Positions 1 to 7,874 of a stretch of DNA of 64,000 nucleotides are shown piece after piece. The stretch lies in contig JADYYE010000118.1 in assembly GCA_020853815.1 (NCBI GenBank), forward strand, positions 1 to 64,000, read 5' to 3'. Every line of letters begins with the position of its first letter. The stretch's first letter is position 1. The position numbers and the translations under genes are program-made. The stretch comes from Phycisphaerales bacterium. GTDB lineage: Bacteria > Planctomycetota > Phycisphaerae > Phycisphaerales > UBA1924. The notes under the pieces were generated by a model, which saw only the letters and a list, made by a program, of their open reading frames with translations, was not told the origin of the DNA and searched no databases.

Positions 1-1473
1 ATGGAGTTCCTGCTCATCAACCACCCGCTGGATTGCCCGGTGTGCGATCAGGCGGGCGAGTGCTTCCTGCAGGACTATTCCTATGAGTACGGGCGGGGCG
101 TGTCGCGCTTCCAGGAGCAGAAGGTCAAGCAGCCCAAGAAGGACGTCGGCCCCCACGTCCTGCTCTACTCCGATCGGTGCATCATGTGTACCCGCTGCGT
201 GCGGTTCACGCGCGAGGTGACGGGCACCGCGGAGCTCTCCGTGCAAGGCCGCGGCAACAAGGAAGAGATCGACACGTTCCCGGGCGTTCCGCTCGCCAAC
301 GAGCTGTCGGCCAACGTGGTTGATCTGTGCCCGGTGGGCGCGCTGCTGGACAAGGACTTCCTCTTCTCCCAGCGCGTGTGGTTCCTCAAGTCCACGCCGT
401 CGATCGACGGCCTGACCGCCAGCGGCGACAACCTGTTCATCGAGCACAACCAGGGCAAGGTCTACCGCGTCAAGCCGCGCACCAACCCCGCGGTCAACAA
501 GTGGTGGATCACCGACGAGGTTCGATACGGCTGGCGGCACATCCACGCCGACAACCGCCTGACCACGCCGATGCGTCGCCAGTATGGCGCGCTGGTCGAG
601 ACAGACTATCCCAAGGCCTACGACGACACGATCGAGGGGATCGCCAAGGAGACGTCGATCGGCAAGCGCCTCGCGGTGCTCGTCAGCCCGATGCTCTCGT
701 GCGAAGAGGCGTACGCGCTGGCGACGCTGGCGCGCCGGCTTGATCCCAAGGCCATTCTCGGCGTCGGGCCCGTTCCGGTGCGCGGCCAGGACAAGGTGTA
801 CCCGATCGGTGCGGACGAAAGGAGCCCCAAGGCCTTCAAGGTCTACGCCGAGAAGGCACCGAACGCGCGCGGCGTGCGTCGTGTGCTGGGCGCGCTGGGC
901 GGCACGGTCGTTGAGTTCGACGACTTCCTGAAGTCCCTCGGGCACGGCACCGGCAAGAGCGACATCGGCGCGGTCCTGCTCACCGGCAACTATCCCGACG
1001 CATGGGCGACCGACGCGCTCGTGAAGTCGCTGGGCGGCAAGTTCGTCGTGCTGATCGACACGCTCATGAACCGACTGGTCGACGAGGCCAACGTCGTCCT
1101 GCCCGGCGCGACGTGGGTGGAGAAGGCCGGATCGTTCGAGAACGCCCGCGGCATGATCCAGCCCTTCGAGCGGGCGATCCCGTGCGTCGGCGCGTCAAAG
1201 TCCGAAGGGCAGCACGCGATGGATATTGGCGCGGTGCTGGACGGCGCGGAAGTGCCCGTCGACGAGACGCGCCCGGTCGTCGTGTTCACCACCAAGGGCC
1301 AGGTCCCCGCGGGCACGGAGCAGGCGACCACGATCGCGGGCGCGTTCAACGCGGCCAACGTGCGCGCGGAGATGGCCCGCGCGTTCCCGGCGCTGTCGGT
1401 GTTCGTGAGCGACGTGAAGCCCCCGGCCGCCCCGGCGCTCGCCGAGCCCGATATGGCGATGGTCGAGCTCTGA
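1..1473 (+). CDS. nuoG: NADH-quinone oxidoreductase subunit G, 5'-truncated by the window edge
   Basis: Iron-sulfur subunit of respiratory complex I, passing electrons from NADH towards quinone on the cytoplasmic arm. The first residues contain HPLDCPVCDQAGEC, the His-x3-Cys-x2-Cys-x5-Cys ligand set of cluster N5. Residues around 60 give CIMCTRC and a later VDLCPVGAL, the four cysteines of cluster N4. The rest resembles the molybdopterin-oxidoreductase-like fold of NuoG. The N-terminal [2Fe-2S] ferredoxin domain, roughly 90 residues in the family, is absent because the gene starts upstream of the window. The Met at position 1 is therefore internal, not the start codon. A small membrane protein follows after 13 nt. 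Confidence 0.95.
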   Translation: MEFLLINHPLDCPVCDQAGECFLQDYSYEYGRGVSRFQEQKVKQPKKDVGPHVLLYSDRCIMCTRCVRFTREVTGTAELSVQGRGNKEEIDTFPGVPLANELSANVVDLCPVGALLDKDFLFSQRVWFLKSTPSIDGLTASGDNLFIEHNQGKVYRVKPRTNPAVNKWWITDEVRYGWRHIHADNRLTTPMRRQYGALVETDYPKAYDDTIEGIAKETSIGKRLAVLVSPMLSCEEAYALATLARRLDPKAILGVGPVPVRGQDKVYPIGADERSPKAFKVYAEKAPNARGVRRVLGALGGTVVEFDDFLKSLGHGTGKSDIGAVLLTGNYPDAWATDALVKSLGGKFVVLIDTLMNRLVDEANVVLPGATWVEKAGSFENARGMIQPFERAIPCVGASKSEGQHAMDIGAVLDGAEVPVDETRPVVVFTTKGQVPAGTEQATTIAGAFNAANVRAEMARAFPALSVFVSDVKPPAAPALAEPDMAMVEL

Positions 1474-1486
1474 TCGAGGGACCGCG

Positions 1487-1681
1487 ATGGAAACGCTGCA
1501 GTGGGTCGTGGCGGTGATCGTGCTGATCGGTGCGACGGCGTTCGTCTTGGTGTGGTGGCGGATCGGCGATCAGTGGGCCGACGAGGAGCACCAGAAGTTT
1601 CCGAAGAAGCGATCGCCGCACGACGGGAAAGAGAAGATCGTGATCAAATCGAGCAAGCCCGACGGAGGTTCCGGTCAGTAG
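1487..1681 (+). CDS. Small single-span membrane protein, unknown
   Basis: A 64-residue protein with one hydrophobic segment at about residues 5-24, followed by a charged tail rich in Lys, Glu and Asp. It starts 13 nt after the nuoG stop and is probably co-transcribed with it. The reading frame has normal codon use and no competing frame is convincing. I do not recognise a family. It could be a small accessory protein of the complex I operon or simply an unrelated membrane peptide. Confidence 0.6.
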   Translation: METLQWVVAVIVLIGATAFVLVWWRIGDQWADEEHQKFPKKRSPHDGKEKIVIKSSKPDGGSGQ

Positions 1682-1744
1682 CCCGATCGTGAGGGCGGGC
1701 GTGAACGGATGACGCGACGTCTGCGTTGAAACTCCTTTCATTCC

Positions 1745-1796
1745 CTGTCTCGCTGCCCCCCTGTTTCACTGTTTCGCTCTCTCGCCGTCTTGCTTC
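1745..1796. repeat. Degenerate octamer repeat, minus-oriented copy
   Basis: Pyrimidine-rich stretch between the small membrane gene and hisS. Read on the minus strand it is a run of degenerate octamers of the form AGCGARNC (for example gcgagaga, gcgaaaca, gtgaaaca, gcgagaca). It is the most decayed member of the octamer family whose best copy lies at 11313-11440. Confidence 0.5.
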
Positions 1797-1820
1797 CACC
1801 GCATCGGAGCCCCGCCCCTC

Positions 1821-3278
1821 ATGGCCGACAACAAGCCGATTCAACCACCCACCGGCACACGCGACCTGTACCCGATCGAGGCGGCGCGGCGCCGATTCAT
1901 CACGGAGGCGTGGCGCCGCGCGTCGATCAACCACGGCTTTGAGGAGGTCGACGGGCCGACGTTCGAGTTCACGGAGCTCTATACCAAGAAATCGGGCGAG
2001 GGGATCGTTTCCGAGATCTTCGGCGTGTTCAGCGGCAAGGACGAGCAGGGCGTGAAGGCGCTGGGCGAAAAGCTGGCGCGGGGCGTGGATGCGCCCGCGC
2101 CGTATGCGCTGCGACCCGAGTTCACGCCGACGCTGGCGCGGATGTACGCCGCCAAGGCCGCGAGCCTGCCCAAGCCCACAAAGTGGTTCACCGCCGGGCC
2201 GTTCTTCCGGGCCGAGCGCCCGCAGCGCGGGCGGCTGCGTGAGTTCTTGCAGTGGAACTGCGACGTGATCGGGCTGGCGCTCCCGGAGAAGCCGACGCCG
2301 GACGATGTCGCGCGGGCGACGGCACAAGCCGACGCGGAGGTGATCGCGGCGTGCGTGGGGTTGCTGCGCGAGCTTGGACTGACGTCCAAAGATGTGCGCG
2401 TGAAGTTTGGTCACCGTGGTCTGCTGGTCAATTTCTTGGCACAGTGCGTGTCACCATTCACTTCAGCCGACGCCGTGGTAGCGCTACTCGATCGCCGGCC
2501 CAAGATATCCGATGCCGTGTTTGCAGCAGAAGCGAAGCAGTTGGCGTTTGAATGGGAGAAGTTCGATTCACTCGTCTTGAGCTACAAGATTCATCACGTC
2601 TTTTCCAGTGTGGCGGAAGTTGAGGTTGCGAAGGGGGTCGAGCTTACGAGCATTGAGTCCTACGCAATCCAGTTTGGTGAAGCCGTGAGAACTGCTGGGC
2701 TTACGAACTGGGTTGAATTGGATTTCTCCATCGTCCGCGGCCTCGCCTACTACACCGGCATGGTCTTCGAGGTCATCGTCGACGGCGAGCGGGCCGTCGC
2801 CGGCGGCGGACGCTACGACAACCTCATCGAACTCTTCGGCGGACCCTCGACCCCCGCGGTCGGCTTTGGCATGGGCGACGTCGTCCTCTCGCTCGTGCTG
2901 CAGGACAAGGGCCTGATGCCCAGCGACGCGGAGCTGATGCAGATCTCCGGGGAGTCGCCCGACGTGTTCGTGATCTCGAACGGCACGCCCGAGGCCGACG
3001 CGGCGCTCCCCGCGGTGCTCGCCGATCTTCGGCGCGGCACGCGCGAGTCGCGCGGGCGCGATTCGCTCCACGCACGCCGCACCAACAAGACGACCAAGAA
3101 CGTCGGCAAGCTCCTGCAAGAGGCCGAGAAGTCCGGCGCGCACTTCGCGGCGATCGTCGAATCGGCGGGCGAGGTCACGCTCAAGAACCTGCGGACCCGC
3201 GAGCAGGACCAGGCCAGGACGCCGATCGCGTCGCTGAAGGCGGAAGTGCTGAAGCGGCTCAGCCGCGTGGACGCGTGA
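1821..3278 (+). CDS. hisS: Histidyl-tRNA synthetase
   Basis: Class II aminoacyl-tRNA synthetase that charges tRNA-His in the cytoplasm. Motif 2 is FFRAERPQRGR from residue 128. The histidine-binding motifs are RGLAYYTG at about 306 and GGGRYDN at about 328. A C-terminal anticodon-binding domain follows. At 485 residues it is longer than the usual 420-430. The stretch from about 2400 to 2735, between motif 2 and the HisA motif, has clearly lower GC and uses codons such as ATA, AGA, CTA and GTA that are rare elsewhere here, so the gene looks mosaic (see findings). A strong hairpin follows the stop. Confidence 0.96.
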   Translation: MADNKPIQPPTGTRDLYPIEAARRRFITEAWRRASINHGFEEVDGPTFEFTELYTKKSGEGIVSEIFGVFSGKDEQGVKALGEKLARGVDAPAPYALRPEFTPTLARMYAAKAASLPKPTKWFTAGPFFRAERPQRGRLREFLQWNCDVIGLALPEKPTPDDVARATAQADAEVIAACVGLLRELGLTSKDVRVKFGHRGLLVNFLAQCVSPFTSADAVVALLDRRPKISDAVFAAEAKQLAFEWEKFDSLVLSYKIHHVFSSVAEVEVAKGVELTSIESYAIQFGEAVRTAGLTNWVELDFSIVRGLAYYTGMVFEVIVDGERAVAGGGRYDNLIELFGGPSTPAVGFGMGDVVLSLVLQDKGLMPSDAELMQISGESPDVFVISNGTPEADAALPAVLADLRRGTRESRGRDSLHARRTNKTTKNVGKLLQEAEKSGAHFAAIVESAGEVTLKNLRTREQDQARTPIASLKAEVLKRLSRVDA

Positions 3279-3286
3279 GCCGTGGA

Positions 3287-3317
3287 GGAATCCTGCCGCT
3301 TGTGACGGCAGGTTTCC
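3287..3317 (+). terminator. Hairpin after hisS
   Basis: CCTGCCG (3292-3298) pairs perfectly with CGGCAGG (3306-3312) across a 7-nt loop. After one mismatch, four more pairs extend the stem to 3287/3317. A short TTT follows at 3313-3315. It lies 9 nt beyond the hisS stop and is a plausible intrinsic terminator, although the T-tract is short. Confidence 0.65.
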
Positions 3318-3707
3318 CATCAGCGCCGCCCTTCGCCCGCACAAGATCAACGTGTCCATCCAGGCCCCGTCGCGCTCGCCATCACGATGGGCTCGCGAAA
3401 CGCCCAGCCACCCCGAACCAACCACGCACGATCACTCCTTGAATCGCCGAACCTCGGGCGACGCGGGCCGGGCGTGCAGAACGCACCGCTTTCCCGCTCC
3501 CTCCATCGACCCGTGTGCGGGGCCGCATTCACACGCGTGGCTTCCTCCGCCACGTCTTTGTCGCTCCGGCGTCGCTCATCGGAACCTTGTGAATAGTTCG
3601 AGTCCAGGCGCAAAGACCGCTTCCAGCGAGCGGGTTTCCGCCTCGGAGAGGCGGGCCACCGGGTGCGCGGGGTCTACATTGGCTTGTTGTTCCTCGTCGC
3701 TCGCGTG
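3318..3707. other. Intergenic region hisS to the ClpP-like gene
   Basis: About 390 nt without a convincing gene. Open frames here are short, in both directions, and lack family features or a ribosome binding site. The only structure I see is a 23-nt hairpin repeat at 3638-3660, shared with 29514-29536 and related to 18242-18266, and a promoter-like hexamer at the right end. Confidence 0.6.
3638..3660. repeat. Dispersed hairpin repeat, copy 1
   Basis: CCGCCTC-GGA-GAGGCGG hairpin followed by GCCACC. The 23 nt are identical to 29514-29536. A third copy, inverted, lies at 18242-18266 with paired substitutions that keep the stem intact. Confidence 0.7.
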
Positions 3708-3713
3708 TATTCT
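3708..3713 (+). promoter_or_regulatory. Putative -10 hexamer of a leaderless promoter
   Basis: TATTCT lies 6 nt before the ATG at 3720, with TTGTTG at 3684-3689 (18-nt spacer) as a possible -35. Transcription would start at or next to the start codon. The same spacing recurs before about 15 other genes in this window (see findings). Confidence 0.4.
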
Positions 3714-3719
3714 GATGTG

Positions 3720-5027
3720 ATGTTTCAGACGCCGGCACATCGATGGCGCGAGCATCACTCCGCCCCGTTTCTTCCTCCCGCACTTGTGTGTGCTCTCCTT
3801 GCGATCGCGTTGCCCCTCCGCGCCCAACCTCCAAGGGACACCCCGGCGTCCGAACCGCCCGCGACCGAAGCGCCCGCGGCGGACCCGCCCGCGCGCCCCG
3901 ATTCACCGCCGACATCTTCTTCCGACAGCACGCCGCCCGCCAGGCCCAAGGCCGCCCGCGTCTATCACCTCCGTCTCGACGGCGACTTGGATTGCACCGC
4001 GCTCGTCGCGGCGCTCCGCGAGCGCCTTGACGACGCCGCGTCCAAGAAATCCGGCACGATCATCCTTGAACTTTCGGGAAACCGCTGGCGCCCCGACGTT
4101 GTCCGCGACCTGGCCTTCGCCCTGCGCGAGAGCCGGCTGCACACGATCGCGGTGCTGAGCGATCCACGGGACCATTGTGTCGGCGCGGGCGCACTGGCGA
4201 TCGGCCTGCTCGCCCAAGAAGTCTTCATCGAGCGCTCGACCGGCATTCTCGCCACGCCCGAACACATCGCCCGCGAACTCGCGCCCGAGTCCGCCGATCT
4301 TGAAAAAGCCACGCGCGAACTCTCCGGGTCGCTCCACGTCACGCTCGCGCCGCGCGGCCTGGAATCGCTGGCGTGGATGATCGCCGATCCCACGCGTGAA
4401 GCGCTCGAAAAGCCCCTCTACATCACGCCGGCAACGACGATCGCGCCCGCCCGGCTCACCAACTCCCCGCCCTCACCCACGGATCAGACGCGCGGCCGCA
4501 CGCCGACGCCCGCCGTCAAGCCCTCCGCCGCTTCCAGCGAGCGTGGGGTGGCCGTCGAGCTCTCCGCGGCAGACCTCGAATCACTCGGGCTCGCAACGCC
4601 GATCCGTGGTCTGGCGAACGTCGCCGCCGGTGTCGGCACGCGCCTGGCGCCCGTTTCGCTCCGTGTTTCGCTCGACGAGGCGCGCGCCAAGGCCTCCGAT
4701 CATTTGGCGGTCGCCGATCGCTCGCTCGCCGCGGGCGAGAAAGACCTTGATCTCGATTGGCCGCGCGATCCAAACGTCTCGCGCGACACGTACCAGAAGG
4801 CCGCCACCCGCGCCTCGCGCGAACTTGATTCCGTCACGAGCTCCCTCGCCTCGCTCGAATCGTTGCTCGCCGAGTTCCCCGAGTTGACGCGCACGCCCGC
4901 CCCGGGTCAGACAAGCATCGCCGGAAAGCCATCGGCCTACGCCGCCCGCTGGAAACGCGAGGCTCAGAACCGCGCCGACGACCTCGCCAAACTGCGCGAA
5001 AAGGCCCGCCTGTTCGCGTCCCAGTAG
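3720..5027 (+). CDS. Secreted protein with a ClpP/NfeD-like fold, probably inactive
   Basis: A 435-residue protein with a signal peptide (hydrophobic core about residues 18-32, likely cut after LPLRA). A Pro/Ala/Asp-rich linker follows, then a domain starting near residue 80 that resembles the ClpP-class fold of NfeD/SppA membrane-bound peptidases: a beta-strand with DGDLDC, a GTIILELSG strand and a GAGALAIGLLAQEVFI segment. Where these peptidases carry the nucleophilic Ser, this segment has Ala, so catalysis is doubtful. The C-terminal part is helical and charged, possibly coiled coil. The start at 3720 is chosen because the hydrophobic signal follows it and a -10-like TATTCT lies 6 nt upstream. 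Family assignment is by eye only. Confidence 0.65.
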   Translation: MFQTPAHRWREHHSAPFLPPALVCALLAIALPLRAQPPRDTPASEPPATEAPAADPPARPDSPPTSSSDSTPPARPKAARVYHLRLDGDLDCTALVAALRERLDDAASKKSGTIILELSGNRWRPDVVRDLAFALRESRLHTIAVLSDPRDHCVGAGALAIGLLAQEVFIERSTGILATPEHIARELAPESADLEKATRELSGSLHVTLAPRGLESLAWMIADPTREALEKPLYITPATTIAPARLTNSPPSPTDQTRGRTPTPAVKPSAASSERGVAVELSAADLESLGLATPIRGLANVAAGVGTRLAPVSLRVSLDEARAKASDHLAVADRSLAAGEKDLDLDWPRDPNVSRDTYQKAATRASRELDSVTSSLASLESLLAEFPELTRTPAPGQTSIAGKPSAYAARWKREAQNRADDLAKLREKARLFASQ

Positions 5028-5351
5028 GTTTCCGCTCGAATCCGCTCGGCGTGCCGCGAATCCGCCTGAGGACCGTGCTCTTCGTTGCTCCGCCCGGGTC
5101 AGGCGCCGCCGACTCCCGCCATTCTCCGAATCCGCGAACCCCCGCGCCCCGAACACCATATAGATAACCATCGATGCGATTCGCGGGCTCCCGATCCCGC
5201 CCCGATCGTGTATGCTGGGCTCGTGCATCGGCGGCAACGGATCGCCGCCTCCCCGCCCGACGCGGCCTCTCCGGGCCACTCGGGCCCCCCCCACGGACGG
5301 CCCGGTCTTTTTTCGTTCGACCCGCCTCCAGCCCCCCCGGAGGACCACCCG
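5028..5351. other. Intergenic region upstream of the glycosyltransferase gene
   Basis: About 324 nt. An open frame continues upstream from the glycosyltransferase, but its composition is non-coding and it has no conserved features. A TATGCT at about 5212-5217 could be a -10 element for a leader of about 130 nt. I see no terminator, repeat or RNA gene. Confidence 0.5.
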
Positions 5352-6110
5352 ATGCGCACCCTCGTCGCCATCCCCGTCTACAACGAAGAGAACACCGTCC
5401 GCTCCGTCGTCGAACGCGTGCTCGTTCACGCCGGGAATGTCCTCGTCGTCGATGATGGCTCGACCGACGCCGGCACCTCGCTCCTTCCGCGTCTCCCCGT
5501 CGACATCATCCGCCACACCGTCAACCGCGGCTACGGGCGATCGATCCGCGACGCCTTCGCGTGGGCGATGGCCGACGGCTATGACTGGGTCGTCACGATG
5601 GACTGCGACCTGCAGCACGAGCCCGACGAGCTTCCGAACTTCTTCGATCGCATCAACGAGGACAACGCGGACGTGATCTCGGGCTCGCGATTCCTGCCCG
5701 CGTCCAAGGCGGAGGGCCTGCTCCCGCCGCCCGAGCGCCGCCGCATCAACTCCTCCATCACGCGCGAGCTCAACGAGCGCCTGTCGTCGCGCCTGGGCTC
5801 TCTCACCGACGCGTTCTGCGGCTACAAAGCCTTCCGCGTCGACGCCCTCCGCTCGCTCTCGCTCCGCGAAGACGGCTACGCGTTCCCGCTGCAGTTCTGG
5901 GTGCAGGCCGCCGCGCGACGCCTTCGCGTCTCTGAAATCCCCGTCACGCTGATCTACAACGACCCGAACCGGAGCTTCGGCGAGGAGCTCGACGTCGCCA
6001 GCGTGCGCCTTGAGCATTACCGGCGCGTGCTGCACCGCGAGCTCTCGCGCCACCGCCACGAGCTCGAGCCCGAAGCGACCCGCGGCGTGTGCTGCCGCAG
6101 CTGCCAGTAA
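5352..6110 (+). CDS. Family 2 glycosyltransferase (dolichyl-phosphate-mannose-synthase type)
   Basis: A 252-residue GT-A glycosyltransferase. It opens with RTLVAIPVYNEENTV, then VLVVDDGSTDAG for the nucleotide-sugar site, and has MDCDLQHEP as the DxD-like metal-binding motif. It ends after a conserved QFWVQA/EIPVTLIY region and lacks C-terminal membrane spans, so it resembles the soluble DPM1-like enzymes that transfer sugar to a lipid phosphate carrier. The ATG at 5352 is chosen because the GT-A fold begins immediately after it. It stands alone: no other polysaccharide genes are adjacent, so the acceptor cannot be inferred. Confidence 0.85.
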   Translation: MRTLVAIPVYNEENTVRSVVERVLVHAGNVLVVDDGSTDAGTSLLPRLPVDIIRHTVNRGYGRSIRDAFAWAMADGYDWVVTMDCDLQHEPDELPNFFDRINEDNADVISGSRFLPASKAEGLLPPPERRRINSSITRELNERLSSRLGSLTDAFCGYKAFRVDALRSLSLREDGYAFPLQFWVQAAARRLRVSEIPVTLIYNDPNRSFGEELDVASVRLEHYRRVLHRELSRHRHELEPEATRGVCCRSCQ

Positions 6111-6270
6111 CCAGTGACACGCGCAAGACGCGCGATTCACAACCTACGAAACACGACGTACTTGCTCCCGCCTCGATCCACAAAGTCGACCGCGGCTGTG
6201 ATTCTGCTTCATTTCTCCTCGCTCTCCCATTCCCAACTCTCGTCTTTCCTTGCATTCCCGTCCTATCCGT

Positions 6271-6323
6271 CTCAGCGCTCTCCGCGACCTCCGCGGTGAA
6301 ACCTCTTCTCTTCCCCATTCCCG
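6271..6323 (+). repeat. 53-nt direct repeat, copy 1
   Basis: Identical to 6401-6453, offset by 130 nt. The core reads CTCCGCGACCTCCGCGGTGA and is followed by a CT-rich tail ending in CCCCATTCCCG. A decayed version of the same core and tail occurs downstream of argS at about 11501-11570. Confidence 0.85.
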
Positions 6324-6400
6324 ACTCCCGCCTTCTCCGCGTTCCGTCTCTTTCTTCCATTACCCTTCGCGCTCATCGAGCCCTTCGAGTTCCTGTCCTT

Positions 6401-6453
6401 CTCAGCGCTCTCCGCGACCTCCGCGGTGAAACCTCTTCTCTTCCCCATTCCCG
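6401..6453 (+). repeat. 53-nt direct repeat, copy 2
   Basis: Exact copy of 6271-6323. It ends 26 nt before the start of the BshC-like gene, and the open frame of that gene runs back into it, which would give a false upstream GTG start at 6426. Confidence 0.85.
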
Positions 6454-6468
6454 CCCGGCTTCTTCCCC

Positions 6469-6474
6469 TAAACT
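6469..6474 (+). promoter_or_regulatory. Putative -10 hexamer of a leaderless promoter
   Basis: TAAACT, 5 nt before the GTG at 6480. It supports that GTG as the true start instead of the in-frame GTG inside the 53-nt repeat. Confidence 0.4.
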
Positions 6475-6479
6475 CCGCC

Positions 6480-7874
6480 GTGCCCACGCCGCCCAAGGAA
6501 TCACTCACGCTCGAGCCCACGCCCTCGCGCTGGCTCGATCTCGTGCGTGAACGCCGCCCGCGCGTGCCCGCGTGGCTCGCCCCATCCGCCGCCGCGTTCC
6601 GATCGCAGCTCGCCCTCCCCGAATCCCCGCTCGTCATGAGCGGGCACCAGGCGATCCTCTGGCATCCCGGCATTCTCGCCAAGTACATCGCGGCCAGCGC
6701 TTGCGCGCGTGCGGCCGGCGCCTCCGCCGCGTGGGTCGTCGTCGACCAGGACACCCCGCCGCCGCACGAACTCGCCTGGCCACGCCGCGCCAGCATCAAC
6801 AGCAACCGCGTGCTCATCGGGGCGCAGCGATTGAGCTACGCCTCGCCCTGCGACGCCGACGTGCCCGCGTGCGCCCGCCCATCCCTCATCGCCGGCACGA
6901 CAGAAGACGATCCCCTCTTCATCGACCCCGCCGGCGCCCTGCCGCGGATTCGCGCCGCGATCAACCACGCGGCACGCTCGCCCAACGCCGCGGCCCAGGT
7001 CACCCGCGCGATCGAATCGCTCCTCCCGCCCTCCGTCGCTCCCGTCCCGGCGTTCTTCGCGACCTCGATCGCACGCACCGACTTCTTCGCCGCCATGGTC
7101 CGGCACATGCACGCCGATCCGCGCCGCTGCATCGAAACCTACAACGCCGCCGCGCTGGCTCACCCCGACGCCGACATCCGCCCGCTCGACGCGAGCGCGC
7201 TCGAACTCCCGCTCTGGCACATCTCCGGCCCGCTCGGCCGCGCCACCCGCCGCGCCGTGGCGGCCGGCGATCTTGAAGCGACCCCCGCACTCGAGCTGGC
7301 ACCCCGCGCGCTCCTGATGACCGCGCTCCTGCGTCTGGCCGCGTGCGACCTCTTCATCCACGGCACGGGCGGCGTGACCTACGACCGCGTCACCGATGCG
7401 TGGATCGCTTCCTGGCTCGGGCCCGACGCCGTCCCCGCGCCGACCGCGCTCGCGACGGCGACGCTCCTCCTCCCGCTCGACGCCGCGCCGCCTGACCCCC
7501 CCACCGACGAAGCCTTCACCGCGCAGCGTACCTACCGCGACGCGCTCCACAAGCCCGGCTCGCTGGGCGATCAGACGCTCGAATCACAACGCCGGGCGCT
7601 CGTCGAGTCCATCGCCGCGTCCGCGTATCGCTCCGCGCAGCGAGAGCATCTCTATCGCGAGCTCCATCAACTGCTCGCGCTTCACCGCGAGCGTCACGCA
7701 TCCGCCATCGAGGCTCGCCGCGCCGCCGCGCTCGCCGCCCGCACGAGCGCCAAGGACCGCGCCGGCTCGATCCGAACCTGGGCCTTCCCGCTCTATCCCG
7801 AGACCTCGCTCTCGCGCCTGCGCGACGACATTCACCGGGCGTTCACGCCCGCCGCGCCGGGGGGCTCATCATGA
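6480..7874 (+). CDS. Conserved hypothetical protein, weakly BshC-like
   Basis: A 464-residue soluble protein. Residues about 53-65 read SGHQAILWHPGIL with a following Lys, then VVVDQD. This pattern resembles the GQQ...GGP...K...D region of BshC, the cysteine-adding enzyme of bacillithiol synthesis. A later FIHGTGG..YDRVTD segment also looks like a binding site. The C-terminal third is helical and Arg/Ala-rich. The overall similarity to BshC is too weak for me to assign function. Its stop overlaps the start of the next gene by ATGA, so the two are translationally coupled. No other bacillithiol genes are seen here. The GTG at 6480 is preferred over 6426 because the upstream part is repeat DNA. 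Confidence 0.65.
   Translation: MPTPPKESLTLEPTPSRWLDLVRERRPRVPAWLAPSAAAFRSQLALPESPLVMSGHQAILWHPGILAKYIAASACARAAGASAAWVVVDQDTPPPHELAWPRRASINSNRVLIGAQRLSYASPCDADVPACARPSLIAGTTEDDPLFIDPAGALPRIRAAINHAARSPNAAAQVTRAIESLLPPSVAPVPAFFATSIARTDFFAAMVRHMHADPRRCIETYNAAALAHPDADIRPLDASALELPLWHISGPLGRATRRAVAAGDLEATPALELAPRALLMTALLRLAACDLFIHGTGGVTYDRVTDAWIASWLGPDAVPAPTALATATLLLPLDAAPPDPPTDEAFTAQRTYRDALHKPGSLGDQTLESQRRALVESIAASAYRSAQREHLYRELHQLLALHRERHASAIEARRAAALAARTSAKDRAGSIRTWAFPLYPETSLSRLRDDIHRAFTPAAPGGSS

Larger units (their letters stand above)
6111..6479. other. Intergenic region with a 53-nt exact direct repeat
   Basis: 369 nt, pyrimidine-rich on the plus strand, without a gene. It holds two identical 53-nt copies at 6271-6323 and 6401-6453, and a degenerate third copy lies at about 11501-11570. 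Right-end TAAACT (6469-6474) is a likely -10 for the next gene. Confidence 0.7.

Noticed and set aside
6426-6479. Upstream GTG start for the BshC-like gene
   Set aside because: It lies within the exact 53-nt repeat, and the GTG at 6480 has a promoter-like hexamer at the recurring distance.
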